Shown here piece by piece: positions 6,308-11,514 of a stretch of DNA of 11,514 nt (the stretch's first letter is position 1; each line of letters begins with the position of its first letter). Both the position numbers and the translations under genes were made by a program. Under the pieces are notes generated by a model. The model had not been told where the DNA came from, ran no database searches, and worked only from the letters and a program-made list of their open reading frames with translations. The DNA is from Leadbetterella sp051649345 (GTDB lineage: Bacteria > Bacteroidota > Bacteroidia > Cytophagales > Spirosomataceae): assembly GCA_051649345.1 (NCBI GenBank), contig JBOFGX010000178.1, positions 1 through 11,514 of the forward strand, written 5' to 3'.

Positions 6308-7080
6308 ATGAAAAAATACATTATCTGCCTTATTTTCAATATATTACTACTTTCATGCATTAAAAATAATAAAAACGACAACCAAAAAACAACCCACCAA
6401 GCACCGAAAAAGCAGTTTCTCCCAAAGAAATTAAATATAAAAACATACTAGACTCTCTTAACCTTTACGCGTTAAAGCCTATCGATAGCGTATTAAGAGA
6501 GTATAGTGACCTGTCCTTACAGTTAGAGACCTCAAAAATTGGAAAAAATAAAATAGAGCTTTTTAAACGGGATTCATTTAACCTTGATTGGATAAAAATA
6601 AATGGCAAAAGATTCCTAATTAAAAGTTTGCAGATCATTAATAATCCTACGGATAGCGATAATTCGACGATGTTTTGCAATTCTCTTGAAAAAGCTAAGT
6701 TGTACAATTTCAACAATACTCAAGTTATTTTTATGCAGTTCGTTTCTTATCCATGTACGGGTTTGGGATGTAGTGTTCAGGACTATTTGATTTATAATGT
6801 AAATACAAAAACTCTGAGTCTTTTTAGTAGTTTAAGAGCGTCAAATGTTGAATTATACAAATTCTCTAAGGATAAAGAAATTGGTTATATTAGTTCAGAA
6901 TTTAAAGGTGATCCACAGGGATCTACGCAAATGCATTTTGTTAAAAAACTATTTTTAATGAATAAAAAAGGAGAATTTTACACTAAAAAAGATAAAAACG
7001 ATGAACCATATTACTTTGAGACAATCACATATCCTAATGATACTTTCAAAGACATAGACTACAATTTTAATTGGTTTTAA
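6308..7080 (+). pseudogene. Lipoprotein of unknown function, broken by a -1 frameshift
   Basis: ATG 6308 starts a clear SPII signal (MKKYIICLIFNILLLSC, lipobox LLSC, Cys17). That frame ends at TAG 6449-6451. A second frame, open from 6373 to TAA 7080, continues the protein: one extra A in the A5 run 6407-6411 (CCGAAAAAGCAG) joins them into 257 residues. The shift could lie anywhere in 6371-6411, including the A6 run at 6384-6389. The body includes an SYPCTGLGCSVQDYLIYN segment with two cysteines that could form a disulphide. It has no recognisable domain. Codons 6628-7080 alone would lack the signal, so translation from the internal TTG at 6628 is unlikely to be meaningful. A frame open on both sides with no other stops suggests a recent lesion or a sequence error rather than old decay. 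Confidence 0.75.
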
Positions 7081-7139
7081 AAAACTAACTTAAATTTTTC
7101 CATTGTACCAACATAAATCCTTCTAGTTCTTTAACTCTC

Positions 7140-7967
7140 TTAGATCAAGCCCTCCTTCTTCAAGTATTGTGCAGCATCCTTAAGAGTAAAGTTTTTCTCA
7201 AGATTATAATGAGTCCTAAATTTCTCCAGTATCCGTTTTGAATTCGTTTTTTTAAACGTGATAGCATTTATATCCATCTTATTTGCGAGTTCATCTTGCG
7301 TAAGATCAGGAAATTGATTTACCAACTTCAACACCTCAATTTCAAAATCATTCAATTTCATTTTTTTGAGAATTCCAATCCCCTCATTTTTTTTCAGATC
7401 TGAGAAAAAGGCGTTTTCCAAGGGAGATTCAATTACATTTTCTTTCCCTACTCTAGCCTCAATCACATCGTCCTCGGTATATTCTTTGATAATTACAAAA
7501 TGGTTAAGATAAGCCAGCACTAGACCATTCTCATCTATTTGAAAAGGGTACAAAGACCTCTTGACAAGAAAATAAGAACCATTATTATGCCTAATTGGAA
7601 ACATTGCCACGATCTTTTGATTCATAAATCTAACCTCAAACTGCCTAGCTTGACTAAGTTTTATAGCCGAAAGAGCATTCAGATTCAAAGAATCCTTGTG
7701 TCTAGGGTGTATATTCCGAACGTAATCTATAAACTTGAAATTTTCGTCTCGGTAGCCAAGCCAATTCGATAATCCGTGGCAATGCTCAATTTCCCTGTTT
7801 AATAAATTCAAAACAAAGAAAAACTGCTCATACTTTATGGTATTAGATAAATCTTTGACGACTTGGTTTTGTAATGTTTCGGATATCTTGGGTTGATAAA
7901 TTTTATTTAATGGATAATTTTTATCTAAAAAATCCATTATTAGACCATAAAAGCCTCCTTGATTCAT
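7140..7967 (-). CDS. PAS-like sensor with C-terminal LuxR-type HTH, transcriptional regulator (275 aa)
   Basis: Residues about 48-165 read as a PAS-like domain: FFFVLNLLNREIEHCHGL, then SNWLGYRDENF, an NIHPRHKD turn, and strands SYFLVKRSLYPFQ and LAYLNHFVII. Residues 205-272 form a LuxR/GerE-like helix-turn-helix (LNDFEIEVLKLVNQFPDLTQ, then DELANKMDINAITFKKTNSK). The recognition helix is divergent from classic LuxR, as is common in this Bacteroidota group of PAS-HTH regulators. No receiver domain or histidine phosphorylation site is visible, so it probably senses a small ligand directly. ATG 7967 is the first start; M11 (7937) is an alternative. The gene is convergent with the broken lipoprotein gene and has 273 nt of gene-free sequence upstream. 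Targets are unknown. Confidence 0.75.
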   Translation of the reverse strand: MNQGGFYGLIMDFLDKNYPLNKIYQPKISETLQNQVVKDLSNTIKYEQFFFVLNLLNREIEHCHGLSNWLGYRDENFKFIDYVRNIHPRHKDSLNLNALSAIKLSQARQFEVRFMNQKIVAMFPIRHNNGSYFLVKRSLYPFQIDENGLVLAYLNHFVIIKEYTEDDVIEARVGKENVIESPLENAFFSDLKKNEGIGILKKMKLNDFEIEVLKLVNQFPDLTQDELANKMDINAITFKKTNSKRILEKFRTHYNLEKNFTLKDAAQYLKKEGLI

Positions 7968-8021
7968 ACTTATTTTTACAATTTGACTACCAAGCAGTCA
8001 TTTATTAAGAAATATATTTGT

Positions 8022-8029
8022 CAAATTTA
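8022..8029 (-). promoter_or_regulatory. Candidate Bacteroidota -7 promoter box (TAAATTTG) for the PAS/LuxR-like regulator
   Basis: On the minus strand this is TAAATTTG, a full match to TAnnTTTG, about 55 nt before the start codon at 7967. A TTTG lies 13 nt upstream, shorter than the usual spacing to the -33 element. Confidence 0.4.
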
Positions 8030-8093
8030 CATATGTTTTAATCAAATAATATTTAGATACAATTAATTTAAATTTAATAGTTAAAAATAATAA

Positions 8094-8119
8094 CTCATAC
8101 TCTCTACTCTCATACTCTC
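8094..8119. repeat. Short direct repeat CTCATACTCTC x2
   Basis: Two exact 11-bp copies (8094-8104 and 8109-8119) in a low-complexity CT-rich patch between the regulator and the next gene. No function is evident. The remainder of 7968-8160 is AT-rich with no credible gene. Confidence 0.5.
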
Positions 8120-8163
8120 AAAAATGCCTTAAATTCTCTGAAAACATACTAAATCCGCATAAT

Positions 8164-8203
8164 AAAACAGGACTCTAAAATACTTTAACTAGAGTTCTGT
8201 TTT
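8164..8203 (-). terminator. Intrinsic terminator of the 8241-8852 gene
   Basis: AAAACAGGACTCTA (8164-8177) pairs with TAGAGTTCTGTTTT (8190-8203) over 14 positions with one G-U wobble and a 12-nt loop. It lies 38 nt past the stop of the minus-strand gene and ends in a T-run in that direction. The U-rich arms on both strands could also stop plus-strand transcription. Confidence 0.75.
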
Positions 8204-8240
8204 AATTTGAAACCTCATCCTTTCTCGTAAACTATATCGA

Positions 8241-8852
8241 CTACGCTACTTGAGTTTCATGAACTCGATTCAAGTAGCTATTGAAAAGGGCTTGAGCTTC
8301 CTCTCGCTGATTAAATACAATTTTACCTAGCACCTGACCTCCCGAATGAGGTATTACACCAAAATATAAGGTTCTGGGAAGTATGATTTCGAATGTCTTC
8401 CATACAGTCATTTGTATAGACCCTCCAATAATTATTTCTTTATCCATAGCTATAGCATCATGAATAGATTTCTGATAAATCTCAAGTCTAAGCATAGGAT
8501 TCATTTTGGTAAGTTTCTTTGTAATTTTTATACATGTAATTTCACAGATTTGATTATTTGAAATACCTGCATCTCGTAAAAATGCCCTTCGAATACCCTC
8601 GTCAAAAGGCTCAAAGTACCTAAGCCTAGTGCTGGTGTTAATAACATAACCCGCAAGCCATTCGTTTTCGTCTGTGTAAAATACTTTTACCTGATCTGAA
8701 GCTATCAAATAAGCAAGATCAACCTCCACGCCATTAGACTCATTATAAAATAATTGGTATTTAGCCAAATCCGCCACTGACACAAGAACTTTTTCACGAA
8801 GCTCCTTTTCTACCGTAAAGATTGGGAGCGTTTTTTTTATTGCGTATAACAT
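8241..8852 (-). CDS. Hypothetical protein (203 aa), possibly GNAT/FeeM-like fold
   Basis: I do not recognise this protein with confidence. It has no signal peptide or membrane helix, so it is probably cytoplasmic. The segment AFLRDAGISNNQICEITCIKI (90-110), a long helix (120-138) and a strand DKEIIIGGSIQMTVWKTFEI (137-156) leading to PRTLYFGVI vaguely follow the order of strands and helices in N-acyltransferase (GNAT or FeeM-like) domains. No acetyl-CoA-binding loop of the R-x-x-G-x-G/A type is visible, so this is only a suggestion. ATG 8852 follows an AT-rich leader. The gene is divergent from the TPR protein with 82 nt between starts, and has its own terminator. It may form a two-gene locus with the TPR gene. 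Confidence 0.6.
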   Translation of the reverse strand: MLYAIKKTLPIFTVEKELREKVLVSVADLAKYQLFYNESNGVEVDLAYLIASDQVKVFYTDENEWLAGYVINTSTRLRYFEPFDEGIRRAFLRDAGISNNQICEITCIKITKKLTKMNPMLRLEIYQKSIHDAIAMDKEIIIGGSIQMTVWKTFEIILPRTLYFGVIPHSGGQVLGKIVFNQREEAQALFNSYLNRVHETQVA

Positions 8853-8934
8853 AAAATAAAGTTTAGGCTCTAAAATTCTAAACTCTAAAAATGAAAATTG
8901 TCACTTTATAATCAGTTAATAAAACATAATTATT

Positions 8935-10242
8935 ATGCCCAAATCTGGAACTAATTTTAACGATTACATCTATCGGCTTTTTACAAGGATAGTGGATCAT
9001 CACAAAAACACGCTAAGGGAATCACAAAAGGCAAATTACAGATGTGATTTCAGGCAAAACTACAGCTTGATTTTCACCAAAGACAAAGGTGCTACCCCCA
9101 AACACAAATTTACAAATGTGGTTTTTAAACAGTTATACGAGTACTTTCTAAGCGATAAAAAGTATAAGAGCTGGGAGGATTTTGAAACACAAGAAAAAAG
9201 ACGATGGATGCATTTTGGCTCGCCAAACATAGCTGAATGGGACTCTTTGATACATATGGTACTAGAGGAAATATACGAAGATCCTATGATAGAAAGTGCG
9301 GATTTTATGAAAAAAAATTTAGAGGACAAGTTGCTAATACGAGTAATTAGTCTTGAGACTCAAGGAGCATTGAACGAAGCCATAATTGAAATCGAAAAAT
9401 GCATTCAGCTCAACCCTCGCCGATTTGACATACTCCTAAAAGCTGTAGAACTTTACATCAAAAAGGGCAAAACAGAAGAATCTCTCAATATCCTAGATTA
9501 TTTGCTCAAAAATGTAAAAAGCCAAGAGTATAGACAGCAGGTAATGCTAAAATTAGCGAAAGTATACCTCAAAGTATTTGACCAACAAGACAATATAGAA
9601 TATCTTAGAAATAGTGAAAACCTGATATTGATTCTTCTTCAAGAATTGAAACATGAGGTGATCATCAATATGGAAACCCTATTTGAGCTTACAAAATACA
9701 ACTACGAAATCAAACTCAAACTTGGAAAACATACGGAAGCCAAAAACGCCGTAAACTATCTATTGGATAGGTGCCATGGATTAAAGCTAGAAACAGAATT
9801 GGATTTCAAGATAGAAATACTAAAGATTGAAGTATCAAAAAGCCCCATTTCTCTCATTCCACCTTTATGGGATAGAATAAGTCTAGAAAAAGATCCAAAA
9901 TTTTTTTATTTGAAAATACAACTATTGCACATTTGGGAATCCTGTGAAAAAGAAATTCCAAAAAAAATTCAGATTCTTTTACAAGTGAATGATGAGCACA
10001 TTACTGAGCCACAGTTTGACAGTAACATGTATTTGCTATTGTATAAACTGGCTACATTGTTTGAACAAAACAAACAACCGAAAAAAGCCCTAGAATATTA
10101 TGTAAAGTTTCTCAGGAATCAACATATCGACTATGATCTGAAGTTATTTCTAATTGATAAAACGAAACGCCTTAGGGATATGATAGATTATAAGCCTTCT
10201 AGAGTTGAAGAATCAAGTACGATACTTTATCAAAGGAACTGA
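8935..10242 (+). CDS. TPR-repeat protein with an unassigned N-terminal domain (435 aa)
   Basis: Residues 1-115 form a compact, mixed-charge domain with no family I recognise (landmarks: YIYRLFTRIVDHH, SWEDFETQEKRRWMHFG). From about residue 130 the protein is all-helical, with tetratricopeptide-like repeats. Clear units are LIRVISLETQGALNEAIIEI plus EKCIQLNP (134-161), ILLKAVELYIKKGKTEESLN (166-185) and, near the end, LLLYKLATLFEQNKQPKKAL (367-386). The middle helices are degenerate. There is no signal peptide, so it is probably a cytoplasmic scaffold binding another protein. It is divergent from the 203-aa gene at 8241-8852. The role is unknown; the TPR call is solid, the partner is not. Confidence 0.7.
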   Translation: MPKSGTNFNDYIYRLFTRIVDHHKNTLRESQKANYRCDFRQNYSLIFTKDKGATPKHKFTNVVFKQLYEYFLSDKKYKSWEDFETQEKRRWMHFGSPNIAEWDSLIHMVLEEIYEDPMIESADFMKKNLEDKLLIRVISLETQGALNEAIIEIEKCIQLNPRRFDILLKAVELYIKKGKTEESLNILDYLLKNVKSQEYRQQVMLKLAKVYLKVFDQQDNIEYLRNSENLILILLQELKHEVIINMETLFELTKYNYEIKLKLGKHTEAKNAVNYLLDRCHGLKLETELDFKIEILKIEVSKSPISLIPPLWDRISLEKDPKFFYLKIQLLHIWESCEKEIPKKIQILLQVNDEHITEPQFDSNMYLLLYKLATLFEQNKQPKKALEYYVKFLRNQHIDYDLKLFLIDKTKRLRDMIDYKPSRVEESSTILYQRN

Positions 10243-10421
10243 TCTCTATATAGAACTGAAGTTATGCAGTAGATCTATTAATAATCAAATTCGAGGCACT
10301 CTACTTCTTTTAGCTGACTGAATTCTATAGTATTATTTAACCTTACTTACATAAAACAAAAGTGAGAAAACAGGTGTATACCTTACTATTGTGCGAAAAT
10401 ATTCAACCTAGAAAAACAAAT

Positions 10422-11033
10422 ATGGAAAACGAACAAATACTAGCAAAAGCTGACCCCATTCTTGGGAAAATCATATTTCAAATCCCTAAACCCAGGATTA
10501 TATCGACCAAAGACGTTTTTCATGATTTGATAAGTTGCATAATTGAGCAACAAATTCACTATCGAAGCACAAAAAAGATCTTTCAAAAAATGATTTTATC
10601 AGCTGATTTGACAAGATTAAACACATCAAATTTTGTTCTTTTTGAGGAGGAAGCTTTACAGAGTATAAAACTATCTCTCCAAAAATACGAAACCATAGCC
10701 AGAGTTTTGGAATTTTGGAAATTCTCTGATGTAGATTGGCTCTCTCTCAAGGATGAGGAAGTAATTACAAAACTTTCTAGCATAAAGGGCATTGGCCCTT
10801 GGACCATTGATATGATTTTACTCTATACATTAGGGCGTTCCAATGTTTTCCCTTCCGATGATTTTCATCTCAAAGAGATCATGGTTTCAGAATATAGTCT
10901 TGATCCTAAAACCAAATTAAAATCCCAAATGCTAAAAATATCAGAAAATTGGGGAGATCAAAAATCATTAGCCGTACTTTACTTGTTAGCATATAAACAG
11001 TATTTAAAGAAAGGCAAATTGCGAAACACTTGA
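10422..11033 (+). CDS. DNA-3-methyladenine glycosylase II (AlkA-type, HhH-GPD superfamily, 203 aa)
   Basis: This enzyme would excise alkylated purines in base-excision repair. The features are those of the AlkA/HhH-GPD fold: an N-terminal LAKADPILGKII stretch typical of bacterial MAG-type enzymes, CIIEQQIHYRS (39-49, the usual QQI helix), a helix-hairpin-helix LSSIKGIGPWTIDMILL (118-134), and the catalytic Asp in VFPSDDFHLK (D146 or D147). The length of about 200 aa fits the short AlkA-like group. The frame is open back to GTG 10362, which would add 20 residues. ATG 10422 fits the family's N-terminus better and has an A-rich leader (AAAAACAAAT). The stop overlaps the DUF763 start (TTGA), so the two genes are probably translationally coupled. 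Confidence 0.87.
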   Translation: MENEQILAKADPILGKIIFQIPKPRIISTKDVFHDLISCIIEQQIHYRSTKKIFQKMILSADLTRLNTSNFVLFEEEALQSIKLSLQKYETIARVLEFWKFSDVDWLSLKDEEVITKLSSIKGIGPWTIDMILLYTLGRSNVFPSDDFHLKEIMVSEYSLDPKTKLKSQMLKISENWGDQKSLAVLYLLAYKQYLKKGKLRNT

Positions 11034-11239
11034 AGCGTTCGGGATCAGCAGATTTAGCATCAATGGGTGGTGACATCCCCTACCGGCTATTGGATAGAAT
11101 GACAAAACTAAGTTTACCTATCGTTGAATCCATTGTGCTAGAATATGGCAAACAAGATTTTCTACGAAGACTTTCCGATTTGGCTCTTAGAGTAACACGT
11201 GTTTATAATCATCCTCGTGTCGTAAACCGAAAATTCTAA
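11030..11239 (+). pseudogene. DUF763 protein, N-terminal 50 codons only, truncated by an insertion sequence
   Basis: The first 50 residues are typical DUF763: KRSGSADLASMGGDIPYRLL, then RMTKL, PIVESIVLEYG and FLRRLSD. Family members continue with a PFWFQ-type segment after LSD. Here the frame changes character after codon 50 (GAT, 11177-11179) to an unrelated LALRVTRVYNHPRVV tail that stops at 11239. A full DUF763 protein is several hundred residues, so most of the gene is missing. The start is TTG 11030 inside the stop of the upstream glycosylase (TTGA), a four-base overlap. DUF763 has no proven function; its coupling to a DNA glycosylase suggests a role in DNA repair. The likely cause of truncation is the IS that follows. 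Confidence 0.75.
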
Positions 11240-11514
11240 AATATCTCACCATAAAACAATGCTGTCCTAAATAAAATCAGTTTCGATAAAAATATGCATT
11301 TTTGATTTGTGTGCATTGATTTTAAGCTGAATTGTAAAACAAATCCCCTTGCTGGGATTCGTGTTTCTTTTTTATTAAGACTTCGAAGGGTTTGTCGAGC
11401 CATGTTTGAAGGTCGATTTTAACAAAAATATTTAGTCTTATAAATGCTACCAGATTAGATAAATGCCAATCATATTTAGCTATTGATTTTAGGTATTTGA
11501 GTATTAGAATCGTT
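11180..11514 (-). mobile_element. Partial IS4-type insertion sequence (one end; runs off the window)
   Basis: The element starts where DUF763 homology stops (about 11180) and contains the 3' end of a transposase gene on the minus strand, then about 140 bp of non-coding end sequence. A 10-bp palindrome AACACGTGTT (11194-11203) and a TTTAGGACAGCATTG stretch (minus strand, about 11258-11272) lie in that end. The exact terminal inverted repeat cannot be fixed because the other end is outside the window. Confidence 0.65.
11322..11514 (-). CDS. IS4-family-like transposase, C-terminal 63 residues (partial)
   Basis: The minus-strand frame from the right edge to TAA at 11322-11324 is open and reads LKYLKSIAKYDWHLSNLVAF, then IRLNIFVKIDLQTWLDKPFE, ending DLFYNSA. 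The RLN-F--IDL--WLD-PF pattern is the C-terminal tail seen in a common Bacteroidota group of IS4-type transposases. The catalytic DDE residues would lie further right, outside the window. Too short to be listed by most gene finders but clearly coding-like. Confidence 0.75.
   Translation of the reverse strand, partial: TILILKYLKSIAKYDWHLSNLVAFIRLNIFVKIDLQTWLDKPFEVLIKKKHESQQGDLFYNSA

Noticed and set aside
8094..8119. CTCATACTCTC repeats as a CRISPR or iteron array
   Set aside because: Only two short copies in low-complexity sequence, with no spacers, leader or replication gene nearby.
10362..10421. 20-residue N-terminal extension of the DNA glycosylase from GTG 10362
   Set aside because: Known AlkA-type proteins begin close to the LAKADP stretch, and ATG 10422 has a better leader.

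Overview
The window is AT-rich and reads as an accessory stretch of a Bacteroidota chromosome (Flavobacteriia or Cytophagia type). The evidence is the gene families: a Bacteroidota-style Crp/Fnr regulator, SPII lipoproteins, a CE15 glucuronoyl esterase, a PAS plus LuxR-like regulator, and an IS4-type transposase tail. Ribosome binding sites are A-rich rather than Shine-Dalgarno-like, and two TAnnTTTG promoter-like boxes are present. No rRNA, tRNA, CRISPR array or recognisable defence system is visible.

Layout. Bases 1-1212 hold a 99-bp exact copy of an internal piece of the crp/fnr gene, two small orphan genes (107-376 and 382-573), and the intact crp/fnr gene (637-1212). A convergent DUF4386 membrane-protein gene with an unusual N-terminal extension follows (1232-2131, minus). 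A divergent intergenic region with two palindromes leads into a secreted CE15 esterase (2372-3643) and a frameshifted secreted serine hydrolase of the beta-lactamase/EstB fold (3698-4896). Bases 4897-5392 have no credible gene. They hold a candidate 336-bp element with imperfect 15-bp terminal inverted repeats and a GC-richer, hairpin-rich core. Next come two tandem lipoprotein genes (5393-6238 and 6308-7080), the second frameshifted. A convergent PAS/LuxR-like regulator lies at 7140-7967. A divergent pair follows: an unknown 203-aa protein (8241-8852, minus, with a good intrinsic terminator) and a TPR protein (8935-10242, plus). The window closes with an AlkA-type DNA glycosylase gene coupled by a TTGA overlap to a DUF763 gene. 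That gene is cut off after about 50 codons by an IS4-type insertion sequence running off the right edge.

Functional reading. The esterase and serine hydrolase suggest a polysaccharide-degrading lifestyle, and the glycosylase/DUF763 pair looks like a DNA-repair operon. The rest is lipoproteins, small membrane proteins and regulators that cannot be tied into one pathway.

The strongest irregularities are structural. There is an exact 99-nt repeat starting at base 1. Two separate exported-protein genes are each broken by what looks like loss of one A from an A6 run. There is one TIR-bounded structured element, and one gene is interrupted by an IS. Both window edges fall in repeated sequence (crp repeat on the left, IS on the right), so the window may be an entire short-read contig.
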